Positions 1 through 10,450 are shown, counted from the stretch's first letter. The stretch is 64,000 nucleotides of DNA from Dickeya oryzae (GCF_009372235.1 NZ_SULL01000015.1:124001-188000); one strand, 5' to 3'. Numbers and translations are program-made. Notes: generated by a model not told the origin, from the sequence alone.

Positions 1-684
1 AAGACAGGCAGGCAATATAACGGCATCATTGCCGCTCGCCCGCGTCATCAGCTCTTCCGCCAGCGCCGCGATACCGGCCGGAGTATCCAGCACACGAGCG
101 ATAGCCAGTGAACGGAACTCACTGGCGTTCTGCCGCTGCGCATCCAGCAGCGGTAAGCGCAAATCATCGGCGCGTGCCGCAATCCCCTGTGCCTGCAATT
201 CTCCGGCAACCAGTCGGGACTGAAAATCCATAAACCCTTCAATGCCAGCAACCAACGGCTGCCGCCACGCGGGTGACCCCGACAAGCCACGCGTAACGCT
301 ATCTGACGGGCTTAACCAGCAGGGGTGCCATTTGCCCAACGGGGTCAGGCGCTGATGGTTGCCGCCACTATCGCCGCGCAACCACAAACCACAGCGTGCC
401 AGCAAGGCTTCGGCATCCGCGGCCAGCTGGCTGACTCGTGCTTTGCCCATCAGGGTATAAGGGTGGTAGGGTGCCTGCGCGGCCAGTTCATCCAGCGCGG
501 TCAGCGGCTGCCCGACCGCAGTGCCGTCTGGCAATGTCGCCAGCAGATCCAGTGCGCCGGAGGCGAAGGTCAACGCACTCTGCCCGACACTGATCACAGC
601 ACAGCGCTTGCCCTGCTCTTGCAGGCGAATGCCACAGGTTAACCCCGCCAGCCCACCGCCAATGATCACCACGTCATAATGCAT
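1..684 (-). CDS. glpB: Anaerobic glycerol-3-phosphate dehydrogenase subunit B (partial, 3' end outside window)
   Basis: Membrane-associated subunit of the GlpABC complex, which oxidises sn-glycerol 3-phosphate to dihydroxyacetone phosphate under anaerobic conditions. The 228 visible codons are open to the window edge. They begin MHYDVVIIGGG, an FAD/NAD dinucleotide-binding loop, and continue with LAGLTCGIRLQEQG, as in GlpB. The ATG at 682-684 overlaps the end of glpA by 11 bases, so translation is probably coupled. glpC would be expected beyond the left edge. The C-terminal half is not visible, so integrity cannot be judged. Confidence 0.93.
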   Translation of the reverse strand, partial: MHYDVVIIGGGLAGLTCGIRLQEQGKRCAVISVGQSALTFASGALDLLATLPDGTAVGQPLTALDELAAQAPYHPYTLMGKARVSQLAADAEALLARCGLWLRGDSGGNHQRLTPLGKWHPCWLSPSDSVTRGLSGSPAWRQPLVAGIEGFMDFQSRLVAGELQAQGIAARADDLRLPLLDAQRQNASEFRSLAIARVLDTPAGIAALAEELMTRASGNDAVILPACL

Positions 685-2317
685 CGTCGTTCTCCTGCTC
701 CGGGCGTTCGGTCAGTCCGCACAAGCCCTGATAAATCCAACTGGTAAATTCGCTTTCCCGCAACGTGTTTCCCCAGGCGATGGGCCGCATGCCCTTCCAG
801 CGCTCGTTAAGGAACTGGCTCAATTGCGACACCGCCTGTTGCGGCGTGGATTGCCCCAGTCGGCACAACAGGCCAGCGGCGCGGCAGGCACACAACTCCC
901 CCTGACATGTTCCCATGCCGACGCGGGTACGTCGGCGCAGGTCAGTCAGGTTGTTCACCTGTAGCGACTCAACCGCGTAACGCACCTCGCCTGCCGTCAC
1001 CGCTTCACATTCGCACACCAGACTGCTATCCACCCGATGACCGGAGACCAGCGGCGCGGCACGATGCCCGTGGCGGTAAATCGCCGAACCACGCAGCGGT
1101 GCTGAAAGCGACGAGGTGGCCTGCGGTTTGTCAGGTTCCGTGGTTTCCGACCCCGGCAACGGGCGAGACGCCGTCGTACATTCGGCGCGGTGGCCGAGTT
1201 TTTCGCAGACTTTGTTGGTTACCCATTCCGCCATCAGCCGGTAGGTCATCAGCTTGCCGCCAGTGATGGTCACAAAGCCTTCCAGCCCGTCACGGCTGGC
1301 ATGGTCGAGCAACACGATGCCGCGGCTGACGCTGCGCCCGGAGGGGTCGTTATCACTCGCCACCAGTGGTCGCACCCCGGCGTAAGCACGTAAAATACGG
1401 GTCTGTGCCAGTTGCGGTGCCAGCATGCTGCCTTCGCGAATCAGCGTATCCACTTCCTCTGGCGTCACCGTCATGTGGTCAATCTGGTCGTAGTCGATGC
1501 GGGTCGAGGTGGTACCAATCAGCGAGATAGTGTCACCGGGTACCAGAATGTCGGCGTCAGCCGGTGGACGGCAGCGATTAATCACCCGGTTATTGATGCG
1601 GTGCCCCAAAATCAGCAACGCGCCTTTGGCGGGGAACATACGCACATTCAGGTCGGCATATTCGGCGATACGTTGCCCCCAAATGCCGCCCGCATTCACC
1701 ACCACTTGTGCATAAATTTCACTGGCCACCTGACGTTTATGGTCGAAAACGCGCACGCCAACGACACGATCGCCCTGACGGAGTAACCCAATGACCTCGT
1801 GGTAGGTCAGCACTTCCGCACCGTGTTCACAGGCATCGATCATATTGGCGGCGGTTAACCGGAAGGGGTCAACCGTACCGTCCGGCACGCGCACAGCACC
1901 GATCAATGCCGGATTCGCAGCGGGCTCCAGCCGCAAAGCTTCCTGCGGGTCGATGGCCTGCGCCCGAATACCTGCGCGCTGACAAGCGGCGATAAACCGG
2001 GTTTGATAGTCGATATCATCCTGCGGCAAGGTCAGAAACAGCCCATCGGTCGGCTCAATACAGTGACGGGCGATGCGCCGCAGAATCTGGTTTTCCTCAA
2101 TACATTCACGAGCAGACTCCGCATCGGTAACCGCATAGCGCGCACCGCTGTGCAGCAATCCATGATTGCGTCCAGTGGCACCAGTGGCGATGTCATGCCG
2201 TTCCAGCAACAGACAGCGCAACCCGCGCAACGCGCAGTCGCGGGCTGTTCCCGCCCCCGTGGCACCGCCGCCGATAATCACTACATCCGTTTCTCGCTGC
2301 AAACCGTTGTTTGCCAT
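674..2317 (-). CDS. glpA: Anaerobic glycerol-3-phosphate dehydrogenase subunit A (FAD, catalytic)
   Basis: Catalytic flavoprotein subunit of GlpABC, passing electrons towards menaquinone. The 547 residues are close to the family's roughly 540. An FAD-binding Rossmann motif (VVIIGGGATGAGTA) lies at about residues 13-26, followed by the DAO fold. The C-terminal third carries a BFD-like [2Fe-2S] region with a C-x-C pair (LVCECEAVT) and a GTCQGELCACR cysteine cluster. It is the first gene of glpABC, divergent from glpT across a 300-base control region. No defects are seen. Confidence 0.96.
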   Translation of the reverse strand: MANNGLQRETDVVIIGGGATGAGTARDCALRGLRCLLLERHDIATGATGRNHGLLHSGARYAVTDAESARECIEENQILRRIARHCIEPTDGLFLTLPQDDIDYQTRFIAACQRAGIRAQAIDPQEALRLEPAANPALIGAVRVPDGTVDPFRLTAANMIDACEHGAEVLTYHEVIGLLRQGDRVVGVRVFDHKRQVASEIYAQVVVNAGGIWGQRIAEYADLNVRMFPAKGALLILGHRINNRVINRCRPPADADILVPGDTISLIGTTSTRIDYDQIDHMTVTPEEVDTLIREGSMLAPQLAQTRILRAYAGVRPLVASDNDPSGRSVSRGIVLLDHASRDGLEGFVTITGGKLMTYRLMAEWVTNKVCEKLGHRAECTTASRPLPGSETTEPDKPQATSSLSAPLRGSAIYRHGHRAAPLVSGHRVDSSLVCECEAVTAGEVRYAVESLQVNNLTDLRRRTRVGMGTCQGELCACRAAGLLCRLGQSTPQQAVSQLSQFLNERWKGMRPIAWGNTLRESEFTSWIYQGLCGLTERPEQENDDAL

Positions 2318-2617
2318 TGCCGTTTTACCTCAGTCCGGATCATGCCTGTCTGTAGTGGGACATAAATCAACGCCACAATGATTGATAAAGAACAAAAACA
2401 CTCAAAAAACGAAAATAAAACCCGGAGACAACCGCAGATATGTGATTCAAATCACCCAAAAATGGAAAATCATTATTTCATTTGTGTTACTTAAAGCTCA
2501 AAATAGCGCCCTCCGTCATAAAAGTGTAACAATTTCGTACTGACTCACATTGACGATGGCGCGCATTCGCTACGCTGACGAGCGTTATAGAAAATAACTA
2601 TCGGGGATCGTTTATTT
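2318..2617. promoter_or_regulatory. glpA/glpT divergent control region with CRP site
   Basis: A 300-base intergenic region controls two divergent operons. The clearest signal is TGTGATTCAAATCACC at 2441-2456, which fits the CRP consensus TGTGA-N6-TCACA in 9 of 10 conserved bases. It lies 131 bases upstream of glpA and about 160 upstream of glpT, so it could serve both. In E. coli this region is also bound by GlpR, FNR and ArcA, but no convincing GlpR operator was recognised here. The surroundings are AT-rich. Confidence 0.75.
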
Positions 2618-3967
2618 ATGCTGAGTATTTTCAAGCCTGCGGCACATCGCCCGCGCGTGGCGGAACATCAGGTAGACCCGCTCTACCGCCGGTTACGCTG
2701 GCAGATTTTTCTGGGGATCTTTTTTGGCTACGCCGCCTACTATCTGGTCAGAAAGAACTTCGCGCTGGCGATGCCCTATCTGGTCGAACAGGGTTTTTCC
2801 AAAGGTGATCTCGGGTTTGCCCTGTCCGGTATCTCCATCGCCTACGGGTTTTCCAAATTTATTATGGGGTCGGTATCAGACCGCTCCAATCCGCGAGTCT
2901 TTCTGCCTGCCGGTCTGATTCTGGCTGCCGCGGTCATGCTGTTTATGGGCTTCGTGCCGTGGGCGACATCCAGCATCATGGTGATGTTTGTGCTGTTGTT
3001 CGTCTGTGGCTGGTTCCAGGGCATGGGCTGGCCGCCGTGTGGCCGTACTATGGTGCACTGGTGGTCACAGAAAGAGCGTGGCGGCATCGTGTCTATCTGG
3101 AACTGCGCCCATAACGTGGGTGGCGGCATCCCGCCGTTACTGTTCCTGCTGGGGATGGCCTGGTTCAACGACTGGAAAGCCGCACTCTATATGCCGGCCT
3201 TCGCCGCCATTCTGGTCGCGCTGTTCGCTTTCGCCATGATGCGTGACACCCCGCAATCCTGCGGTCTGCCGCCGATCGAAGAATACAAAAACGATTACCC
3301 GGTAGATTACAGCGAGAAAGATGAACAGGAGCTGACCGCGAAAGAAATCTTCATGCAGTATGTGTTCCCCAACAAACTGTTGTGGTACATCGCTTTCGCC
3401 AACGTGTTCGTCTACCTGCTGCGTTACGGCATTCTCGACTGGTCGCCAACCTACCTTAAAGAAGTAAAGCACTTCGCACTGGATAAATCGTCCATCGCTT
3501 ACTTCCTGTACGAATACGCCGGTATTCCAGGCACCTTGTTGTGCGGCTGGATGTCCGACAAAGTGTTCAAGGGTAACCGTGGCGCGACCGGGGTGTTCTT
3601 CATGACACTGGTGACCATCGCCACCGTGGTGTACTGGCTGAACCCGGCCGGCAACCCCAACGTGGATATGATCTGCATGATCGTCATCGGCTTCCTGATT
3701 TACGGCCCGGTGATGCTGATTGGCCTGCACGCGCTGGAACTGGCACCGAAGAAAGCCGCCGGTACCGCCGCGGGCTTCACCGGCCTGTTCGGTTATCTGG
3801 GCGGTTCGGTCGCTGCCAGCGCCATCGTCGGCTACACCGTCGATTTCTTTGGCTGGAACGGCGGCTTCCTGGTCATGATCGGCGGTAGTGTGCTGGCGGT
3901 ACTGCTGCTGGTGCTGACTATGATCAACGAGACCAAACACAAAGCAGAACTGGCGAAACGCGCCTGA
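2618..3967 (+). CDS. glpT: Glycerol-3-phosphate:phosphate antiporter
   Basis: Inner-membrane antiporter of the organophosphate:Pi family in the major facilitator superfamily. It imports glycerol 3-phosphate in exchange for phosphate and is a known entry route for fosfomycin. The 449 residues match the usual length of about 450 with twelve hydrophobic segments. The sequence is almost colinear with E. coli GlpT (for example [20 protein letters not shown] near residue 27 and [16 protein letters not shown] in the second half). A GGGG stretch about 12 bases upstream is the only ribosome-binding candidate. It is followed by glpQ in the same direction. Confidence 0.97.
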   Translation: MLSIFKPAAHRPRVAEHQVDPLYRRLRWQIFLGIFFGYAAYYLVRKNFALAMPYLVEQGFSKGDLGFALSGISIAYGFSKFIMGSVSDRSNPRVFLPAGLILAAAVMLFMGFVPWATSSIMVMFVLLFVCGWFQGMGWPPCGRTMVHWWSQKERGGIVSIWNCAHNVGGGIPPLLFLLGMAWFNDWKAALYMPAFAAILVALFAFAMMRDTPQSCGLPPIEEYKNDYPVDYSEKDEQELTAKEIFMQYVFPNKLLWYIAFANVFVYLLRYGILDWSPTYLKEVKHFALDKSSIAYFLYEYAGIPGTLLCGWMSDKVFKGNRGATGVFFMTLVTIATVVYWLNPAGNPNVDMICMIVIGFLIYGPVMLIGLHALELAPKKAAGTAAGFTGLFGYLGGSVAASAIVGYTVDFFGWNGGFLVMIGGSVLAVLLLVLTMINETKHKAELAKRA

Positions 3968-4030
3968 TTCTGTCATCACGCCATGGTTTACTCACTGAAA
4001 CCTCATTGACGGTGAAACCATGAGCCTTCT

Positions 4031-4059
4031 CCCCGCCGGGTCGAACGGGCCCGGCGGGG
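4031..4059 (+). other. GC-rich hairpin between glpT and glpQ
   Basis: A perfect 10-bp stem (CCCCGCCGGG at 4031-4040 pairing with 4050-4059) has a 9-base loop and no T-run after it. It is therefore more likely a partial terminator or an mRNA-stabilising hairpin between the two cistrons than a complete terminator. This would favour glpT over glpQ expression. Confidence 0.55.
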
Positions 4060-4153
4060 GGTTATCAACACGCATTCATATGAAACAACCTGCTCATGTG
4101 AAACGCAGCAACACACACAGCTTATCTTTCTTCCACTGAAAAAGGACGCTGAC

Positions 4154-5242
4154 ATGATTCCTCTGTTCAAACCGTTATTGGCCGGTGTCGCACTGGCGAT
4201 ATCCCTCGGTGCACTGGCGCAAACCGGCGATAAAATCGTGATTGCTCACCGGGGGGCCAGCGGTTACCTGCCGGAACACACCTTGCCCGCCAAAGCGATG
4301 GCGTATGCACAGGGTGCGGACTATCTGGAGCAGGATCTGGTGATGACCAAAGATAATGCGCTGGTGGTGTTGCACGATCACTACCTTGACCGGGTGACCG
4401 ACGTAGCCAGCCGCTTCCCCGACCGGGCTCGCGCCGACGGCCGCTACTACGCCATCGATTTTACGCTGGCAGAAATCCGCTCGCTTAAATTCACCGAAGG
4501 GTTTGACCTGAAAGACGGCAAACCGGTGCAGAGCTACCCCAACCGTTTCCCAATGGGTAAATCGGATTTTCGTGTTCACACCTTTCAGGACGAAATCGAG
4601 TTTATTCAGGGGCTGAACCACTCGACCGGCAAAAACATCGGGATTTATCCAGAGATCAAAGCACCGTGGTTTCACCGTCAGGAAGGAAAGGATATTTCAC
4701 GCGCAGTACTGGAGGTGCTGAAGCAGTACGGCTACACCCAAAAAAGCGATCGGGTTTATCTGCAATGCTTTGACGCCAACGAGCTACAGCGCATCAAAAC
4801 GGAACTGGAGCCCGCGCTGGGGATGAACCTGAAGCTGGTGCAACTGATCGCCGAAACGCGCTGGCAGGAAACCCAACAGCAACAACCGGACGGGCGCTGG
4901 GTCAACTATAACTACGACTGGATGCTCAAGCCGGGTGCCATGCAAAAAATCGCCCGTTATGCCGATGGCGTTGGTCCCGACTATCACATGTTGCTAAGCG
5001 GTGACACGGGCAAGGTCGCCATCAGCCCGCTGGTCAAAGAGGCGCACGCCAGCGGCATGGTGGTACATCCTTATACTGTGCGCGCCGACCGGCTGCCGAA
5101 ATACGCAAGCGACGTCAACGCACTCTACGCCCTGCTTTACCGGCAAGCCGATGTCGATGGCCTGTTCACCGACTTCCCGGACAAGGCCGTCGCGTTCTTG
5201 CATAACGAGCAACCGGTGACTCAGGCTCCATCACCGAGATAA
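4154..5242 (+). CDS. glpQ: Periplasmic glycerophosphodiester phosphodiesterase
   Basis: Hydrolyses glycerophosphodiesters from phospholipid turnover to glycerol 3-phosphate plus an alcohol, supplying GlpT. Residues 1-22 are a typical Sec signal peptide ending ALA before QTGDK. The GDPD fold follows, with the catalytic HRGASGYLPEHT segment at about residues 32-43, the metal-binding E-x-D in YLEQDLV and the second histidine in VVLHDHYLD. The 362 residues match the family. It lies downstream of glpT. The stop overlaps the convergent yigL stop by 22 bases. Confidence 0.96.
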   Translation: MIPLFKPLLAGVALAISLGALAQTGDKIVIAHRGASGYLPEHTLPAKAMAYAQGADYLEQDLVMTKDNALVVLHDHYLDRVTDVASRFPDRARADGRYYAIDFTLAEIRSLKFTEGFDLKDGKPVQSYPNRFPMGKSDFRVHTFQDEIEFIQGLNHSTGKNIGIYPEIKAPWFHRQEGKDISRAVLEVLKQYGYTQKSDRVYLQCFDANELQRIKTELEPALGMNLKLVQLIAETRWQETQQQQPDGRWVNYNYDWMLKPGAMQKIARYADGVGPDYHMLLSGDTGKVAISPLVKEAHASGMVVHPYTVRADRLPKYASDVNALYALLYRQADVDGLFTDFPDKAVAFLHNEQPVTQAPSPR

Positions 5243-6030
5243 AGACGACGCAGATACCGAGGCACCGCCTGTTCGATGTTGGTGCCGATCACTTCGTTAT
5301 CCGGCAGCATGTCTTTCAGTCGCTGGTGGGCATTGTTCATGATGCAGCCCTTGCCCGCCATCGACAGCATTTCATAATCATTCATGCCATCGCCGAAGGC
5401 GATACAGTCCTTGATGGTGTGACCGAGAATTTTAGCGACCTGTTCCAGCGCATGGCCTTTGGAAACGCCGCCCGCCATCACTTCCAGACAGCTCAGGGTG
5501 GAGAAACTGACATTCACCCGATCGCCCCAGCGAGCGTTAAGCGCTTCTTCCAGCGGCAGCAGTTTGTCGTGATCCTCACAGGTGAAGAACACCTTGCCGA
5601 CACCGTCCGTACCCAGTGTATCCGGGTCGAACAGTTTGTAGCGGAACACCGTCTCGGTAAAAAAGCGCTCTTCCTCAGGACGAGAGCGGCACAGAAACCA
5701 CTCATCATCGCGATAAACATGGGTCATGATTTCCGAGTGGTGATACACCATGCCATACAGCTCCTGGGCGATGTCGCGGTCCAGATTATGGCTGAAAATC
5801 AGCTCACCGTCGGTGTTATGCACCCGAGCGCCATTCGACGTAATCATGTAAGCGCTAATCGCCAGATTATCGCGAAGCTGCGCCACATCCATATGGTGGC
5901 GACCGGTGGCAAACACAAAATGAATCCCCTGTTCCGTCATCAGACGCAGGGTTTCCCTGGCATAGGGTGACAGGGTGTGATCGGGTGACAGTAGTGTGCC
6001 ATCCAGATCGGAAGCAACAATCGGGTACAT
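5221..6030 (-). CDS. yigL: HAD-superfamily sugar/pyridoxal phosphate phosphatase YigL
   Basis: Cof-type HAD hydrolase. In E. coli YigL dephosphorylates sugar phosphates and pyridoxal phosphate and is boosted by the SgrS small RNA during sugar-phosphate stress. The start was set at 6030 (MYPIVASDLDG) because this gives 269 residues, like the 266 of E. coli; the longer open frame upstream overlaps the non-coding end of pldB. Visible motifs are DLDGTLL near residue 8, TSNGA, a conserved lysine in GVSKGHA and GDGMND. It is 52 bases downstream of pldB and probably cotranscribed. Confidence 0.93.
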   Translation of the reverse strand: MYPIVASDLDGTLLSPDHTLSPYARETLRLMTEQGIHFVFATGRHHMDVAQLRDNLAISAYMITSNGARVHNTDGELIFSHNLDRDIAQELYGMVYHHSEIMTHVYRDDEWFLCRSRPEEERFFTETVFRYKLFDPDTLGTDGVGKVFFTCEDHDKLLPLEEALNARWGDRVNVSFSTLSCLEVMAGGVSKGHALEQVAKILGHTIKDCIAFGDGMNDYEMLSMAGKGCIMNNAHQRLKDMLPDNEVIGTNIEQAVPRYLRRLYLGDGA

Positions 6031-6082
6031 ACGTTGGAATTCAACCTCCGCTGGTGCCGGGCGGCCGGGCCGCACAGACGTA

Positions 6083-7075
6083 TTAATCATAATCGCTGAA
6101 ATGTTGCAAAATCTGCCCGAAGGCATCGGCCCGCATCGCATCCTTTTCCGACAGAATGTCGTGACGGGCACCGCGAACGACGTAAGGACGGCCTCCCACA
6201 CACGGGTGACCGGCTGCCGCCAGCGCCTGACAAAAGGCATCCTGGCTGCGGTTATCCACCACCTGCTCCTCTTGCGCCTGCAACAGCAGTAACGGTGTGG
6301 TGATGGCGGGTGCTTGTTGCAGTAACTGTTCTTCTACCAGTAACGCTTCCCGTACCCAATGATAGGTCGGGCCGCCGATGCGTAAATCCGGGTCATCGGC
6401 ATAAAAACGGACATGACGGCGATAGCGCTCACGGCTGTGCGTTAGCTCGTTAGTCATAAACGGCAACGGCCGCCACGGACTGGTGCCAATCGCATAGTAA
6501 TCCCTGATCCCCGGTCGACGTTCAGCCCACTCCAGAATGCGCCAGGCAAGCCAGCGTGGCATCGGCAACAGGATGCCGCACATCGGCGCGCACAACGCCA
6601 CCGCATCAAACGCCTGTGGCTGACGCGTCAGGAACTGCGCCAGAATCGCGCCCCCCATCGAATGGGCCAGCGCAAACCGCCGGGTATACTCACCCGGCGC
6701 GACCTGTTGCTGCCACAGCGTCGCTACGTCGTCCACATAATCGCTAAAGCGGTTAACATGCCCACGATGGCCGTCTCTTAGCAACCGACCGGAACGCCCC
6801 TGACCACGGTGGTCCATCATCAGAACGTCATAGCCGCACAGGAACAGGTCATAGGCCACCTCGGCGTATTTTACATAGCTGTCGGTACGGCCGGGCAATA
6901 CCACCACCAAATGGCGATGCAACGATGAGGTAAAACGCACGAAACGTACAGGCACGTCATCCACCCCGATGAACATACCCTCCTGACGCTGTCGCCAGAA
7001 ATCCAGCAAGGGACCAGTAACAAATGCGGCGTACTGCCACTCTCTGGTCAGCAGGCATTCCGGATACGGATTCAT
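6083..7075 (-). CDS. pldB: Lysophospholipase L2
   Basis: Alpha/beta hydrolase of the inner membrane that removes the acyl chain from lysophospholipids. The nucleophile elbow AHSMGGA is in the first half, after the conserved DHRGQGRSGRLL. The catalytic histidine is probably in VRGARHDIL near the C-terminus. The 330 residues compare with 340 in E. coli. It lies upstream of yigL on the same strand and divergent from rhtB, the conserved enterobacterial order. Confidence 0.94.
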   Translation of the reverse strand: MNPYPECLLTREWQYAAFVTGPLLDFWRQRQEGMFIGVDDVPVRFVRFTSSLHRHLVVVLPGRTDSYVKYAEVAYDLFLCGYDVLMMDHRGQGRSGRLLRDGHRGHVNRFSDYVDDVATLWQQQVAPGEYTRRFALAHSMGGAILAQFLTRQPQAFDAVALCAPMCGILLPMPRWLAWRILEWAERRPGIRDYYAIGTSPWRPLPFMTNELTHSRERYRRHVRFYADDPDLRIGGPTYHWVREALLVEEQLLQQAPAITTPLLLLQAQEEQVVDNRSQDAFCQALAAAGHPCVGGRPYVVRGARHDILSEKDAMRADAFGQILQHFSDYD

Positions 7076-7188
7076 CAGGCTCTCCCGAGGTCAATCATGC
7101 CGAGCAGTTTGATTTTTGTGAGCGGTAGCACAAAGACAGGCGTTAGCGTATTGTGGCATAAAAAAACGCAATCAGGGAGCATTCACCC

Positions 7189-7809
7189 ATGACCCAAGAC
7201 TGGTGGCTAACCTACCTTCTCACCACGCTTATTTTAAGTCTGTCGCCCGGTTCCGGCGCTATCAACACCATGAGCACCAGCATCAGCCACGGCTACCGGG
7301 GTGCGGTTGCCTCTATCGCCGGGCTGCAACTGGGTCTGACTATTCACATCGTGCTGGTGGGGATTGGTCTTGGGGCGCTGTTATCGCAGTCGGTACTGGC
7401 ATTTGATGCCCTGAAATGGCTCGGTGCCGCTTACCTGATCTGGCTGGGTATTCAACAATGGCGTAGCGCCGGGTCGCTGGATTTGCAGACGCTGGCAAAC
7501 AGTATGCCGCGCCGCCGACTGTTTAAACGGGCGATCCTGGTCAACCTGACCAACCCGAAAAGCATCGTGTTTCTGGCAGCACTGTTCCCCCAGTTTATTA
7601 TTCCGCACCAGCCCCAGGCGATGCAGTATCTGGTGCTGGGCGTCACCACCGTGGTCGTGGATGTGGTCGTGATGATTGGTTATGCCACACTGGCGCGGCG
7701 CATCGCACGGTGGCTGAAAGGCCCGCGCCAGCTCAAGCAGCTCAACCGCACCTTTGGCTCACTGTTCATTCTGGTCGGCGCGCTGCTGGCTACAGCGCGT
7801 AAAGCCTGA
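7189..7809 (+). CDS. rhtB: Homoserine/homoserine lactone efflux protein
   Basis: LysE/RhtB-family inner-membrane exporter conferring resistance to homoserine and its lactone. The 206 residues equal E. coli RhtB in length. The family hallmark [13 protein letters not shown] is at about residues 17-29, and [18 protein letters not shown] in the middle is nearly invariant. A GGGAG ribosome-binding sequence is at 7176-7180, eight bases before the ATG. It is convergent with rhtC across a palindromic hairpin. Confidence 0.96.
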   Translation: MTQDWWLTYLLTTLILSLSPGSGAINTMSTSISHGYRGAVASIAGLQLGLTIHIVLVGIGLGALLSQSVLAFDALKWLGAAYLIWLGIQQWRSAGSLDLQTLANSMPRRRLFKRAILVNLTNPKSIVFLAALFPQFIIPHQPQAMQYLVLGVTTVVVDVVVMIGYATLARRIARWLKGPRQLKQLNRTFGSLFILVGALLATARKA

Positions 7810-7824
7810 ATCCGGTATTACCCG

Positions 7825-7849
7825 ACTCGCCGCGCATGCCGCGGCGAGT
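7825..7849. terminator. Palindromic hairpin between convergent rhtB and rhtC
   Basis: A perfect 10-bp stem (ACTCGCCGCG, loop CATGC, CGCGGCGAGT) sits between the two stop codons. Its position suggests a shared bidirectional terminator, although neither side has a long T-run, so termination may be incomplete or Rho-assisted. Confidence 0.6.
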
Positions 7850-7868
7850 TTCGCCCCGTAAGTTCGTA

Positions 7869-8492
7869 TCAACGCGACATAATCAGATGGATGCCAAAGC
7901 CGGTAAACAGCGCGCCCGCCAGACCATCCACCCATTTCGCCAGCCGCTGATAACCACGACGCATGACTGGCAAGGCAAACACCAGTGCTACCACGCTAAA
8001 CCACAACAAGGTTTCCAGTGAAATGAGCGTGAACAGCCCCCAGCGTGCCGCCGCCCCCACATCATCACCGACAAACAGCGAAAACACACTACCGAAATAA
8101 ATCAGTGCTTTAGGGTTAGACAAGTTGGTTAACAGCCCGCGCATAAAGGTCTTACCCCGCTGCGGCAATACCACCTCGACGGTGCCATCCTCCGGATGAG
8201 CACGCTGACGCAACGCCGAGCGCAGCAGTTGCCAGCCCATCCAGCACAGATACACACCGCCGCCGACGGTGACAATGCGGTGCAGCCACGCCATGCGCTC
8301 CAGTAACAGGTGCAACCCCAGCAAGGCGATAGCGGCCCACACCAGTACGCCCAGCGTAATCCCCAGCACGCCCATCAGCGCTTCGCGACGAGAACGACTC
8401 ATCGCCGTCTGGGAAACAAAAAAGAAATCCGGCCCTGGGCTCATCAGTGCAATCAAATGCACCAACGCCACCGTGAGAAACAACATCAACAT
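7869..8492 (-). CDS. rhtC: Threonine efflux protein
   Basis: LysE/RhtB-family exporter for threonine. The start is placed at 8492 (MLMLFLTVALVH), giving 207 residues like E. coli (206), and it has AAAGGA a few bases upstream. The longer frame beginning at 8555 has no such support. The signature LMSPGPDFFFVSQTA is near residues 16-30 and NLSNPKALIYFGSVF is in the middle. It lies downstream of recQ on the same strand and is convergent with rhtB. Confidence 0.94.
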   Translation of the reverse strand: MLMLFLTVALVHLIALMSPGPDFFFVSQTAMSRSRREALMGVLGITLGVLVWAAIALLGLHLLLERMAWLHRIVTVGGGVYLCWMGWQLLRSALRQRAHPEDGTVEVVLPQRGKTFMRGLLTNLSNPKALIYFGSVFSLFVGDDVGAAARWGLFTLISLETLLWFSVVALVFALPVMRRGYQRLAKWVDGLAGALFTGFGIHLIMSR

Positions 8493-8587
8493 GAGCAATC
8501 CTTTTTTCAGAGACAGAAAACGTTCAGATGCAGAAAAAGGCGATGCCCCCGGCAAATAACGCTGCCGACAGGCAAAACCGACACATA

Positions 8588-10450
8588 TCAGTCGTCGCCG
8601 CTATCGAGATGATCTCGAATCAACGTCATAAAGGGGGCGCCAAATCGCTCCAGTTTCCGCTGACCGACGCCATTGACCGCCAGCAACTCACTGGCGGTCA
8701 CCGGCAACAGTTCAGCCATTTCCAACAGCGTGGCATCACTAAACACCACGTATGGCGGAATATTGTCTTCATCCGCAATGGATTTACGCAATTTACGCAG
8801 CTTGGCAAACAGCTTGCGGTCGTAATTGCCGCCGTAGCTCTTCTGACTGGCACGCGGTTTACTCAAGCTGGCAACACGCGGCACCGCCAGTTGCAACGGC
8901 ACTTCGCCGCGCAGTACCGGCCGCGCAGACTCGGTCAGTTGCAGTGCGGAATGATGGGCAATGTTTTGCGCCAGCAAACCCAGATGAATCAACTGACGCA
9001 AAATACTGACCCACTGCTCCTGGGTTTTGTCCTTACCCAGGCCATACACCGGCAACTTGTCGTGACCGAATTCGCGGATGCGCTGATTATTGGCACCACG
9101 CAGCACTTCAGCGATGTAGCCAATCCCAAAGCGTTGCCCCACGCGGTAAACACAGGACAAGGCTTTCTGCGCGTCCACCAGTCCGTCATAACGCCGTGGC
9201 GGATCAAGGCAAATATCGCAGTTGCCGCACGGCTGCTGGCGGTTTTCGCCAAAGTAATTGAGCAGCACCAGACGACGGCAGGTTTGCGCTTCGGCAAACG
9301 CGCCCATCGCATTCAGCTTGTGCCGTTCAATATCCAGTTGCATCCCCGCCGGTTTCTCTTCCAGACAACGACGCAACCAGGCCATATCCGCCGGGTCATA
9401 AAACAGCGCCGCTTCGGCGGGCAACCCATCGCGCCCCGCTCGGCCGGTTTCCTGATAATAGGACTCGATATTACGTGGGATATCGAAATGCACCACAAAA
9501 CGGACGTTCGGTTTATTGATCCCCATCCCGAATGCAACGGTCGCCACCACCACCTGCAGGTCGTCGCGCAAAAACGCCTCCTGCACTTGTGCGCGGCGCT
9601 CGTTCTCCAGCCCGGCGTGATAGGCTCCAACACTCAGCCCACGGTTTTGCAACCGGGCGCACAGGTCTTCGACTTTCGCACGACTGTTGCAATACACGAT
9701 GCCGCTCTTACCGCGCTGCCCATGTATAAACAGCCACAGTTGGTCGAGCGGTTTGAATTTTTCCACCAGCGTGTAACGGATATTGGGGCGGTCAAAACTG
9801 CTGATATTGACCAGCGGATCGCGTAAATCCAGCAACCGCGCAATATCCTGACGGGTGGTGTCGTCAGCAGTCGCGGTCAGCGCCACAATCGGCAGAGTGG
9901 GGCACTGCTGCTTAATCTGCCCCAGTGCGCGGTATTCGGGGCGGAAGTCATGCCCCCACTGGGAAATACAGTGCGCTTCGTCAATGGCGATAAGTGACGT
10001 ATTCCAGTGCACCAGTTGGTCCAGAAAACCGTCGGTCGAGAGGCGTTCCGGCGCAATGTACAACAGCTTCAGCTCACCACAACGACAGGCGTTAAACACC
10101 GCCTGCTGCTGTTCACGACTCTGGGTCGAATTGAGGCACGCCGCCGCCACGCCGTAAGCCTGCAATTGATCGACCTGATCTTTCATCAGGGAAATCAACG
10201 GCGATACCACCAGCGTCAGCCCATCCAGCACCAGCGCCGGGATCTGATAACACAGGGACTTCCCCCCGCCGGTCGGCATGATCACCAGGCAATCGCGCCC
10301 GTTGATGGCGGCATTGATAATGTCCTGCTGGCCCGGCCGGAATTGCTGGTAGCCGAAGGTTTCGCGCAGTACCTGCATCGCCAGCATTTCTTTACTCAAT
10401 ACGTCCGCATTCAATACGTCTGCCGTAGACACGCCTTCACCGTTACTCAC
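8588..10450 (-). CDS. recQ: ATP-dependent DNA helicase RecQ
   Basis: 3'-5' superfamily 2 helicase of the RecF recombination pathway. In order: Walker A MPTGGGKS at about residues 59-66, the DEAH box with the aromatic-rich loop [17 protein letters not shown], motif [12 protein letters not shown], the zinc-binding cysteines (AQTCRR, CGNCDIC), the winged-helix RQC domain and the C-terminal HRDC domain. At 620 residues it is about ten longer than E. coli RecQ, all at the N-terminus. The start is GTG at 10448-10450. A second GTG at 10430-10432 is possible, and a 15-base tandem repeat lies in this stretch. Confidence 0.94.
   Translation of the reverse strand: MSNGEGVSTADVLNADVLSKEMLAMQVLRETFGYQQFRPGQQDIINAAINGRDCLVIMPTGGGKSLCYQIPALVLDGLTLVVSPLISLMKDQVDQLQAYGVAAACLNSTQSREQQQAVFNACRCGELKLLYIAPERLSTDGFLDQLVHWNTSLIAIDEAHCISQWGHDFRPEYRALGQIKQQCPTLPIVALTATADDTTRQDIARLLDLRDPLVNISSFDRPNIRYTLVEKFKPLDQLWLFIHGQRGKSGIVYCNSRAKVEDLCARLQNRGLSVGAYHAGLENERRAQVQEAFLRDDLQVVVATVAFGMGINKPNVRFVVHFDIPRNIESYYQETGRAGRDGLPAEAALFYDPADMAWLRRCLEEKPAGMQLDIERHKLNAMGAFAEAQTCRRLVLLNYFGENRQQPCGNCDICLDPPRRYDGLVDAQKALSCVYRVGQRFGIGYIAEVLRGANNQRIREFGHDKLPVYGLGKDKTQEQWVSILRQLIHLGLLAQNIAHHSALQLTESARPVLRGEVPLQLAVPRVASLSKPRASQKSYGGNYDRKLFAKLRKLRKSIADEDNIPPYVVFSDATLLEMAELLPVTASELLAVNGVGQRKLERFGAPFMTLIRDHLDSGDD

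Noticed and set aside
2318-2617. GlpR operators in the glp control region
   Set aside because: No stretch gave a convincing match to the WATKYTCGWW half-sites expected.
8528-9826. 432-codon ORF on the plus strand opposite recQ
   Set aside because: It is the mirror of recQ, which has complete helicase motifs. The plus-strand protein is rich in His/Gln/Arg and lacks a ribosome binding site or any family feature.
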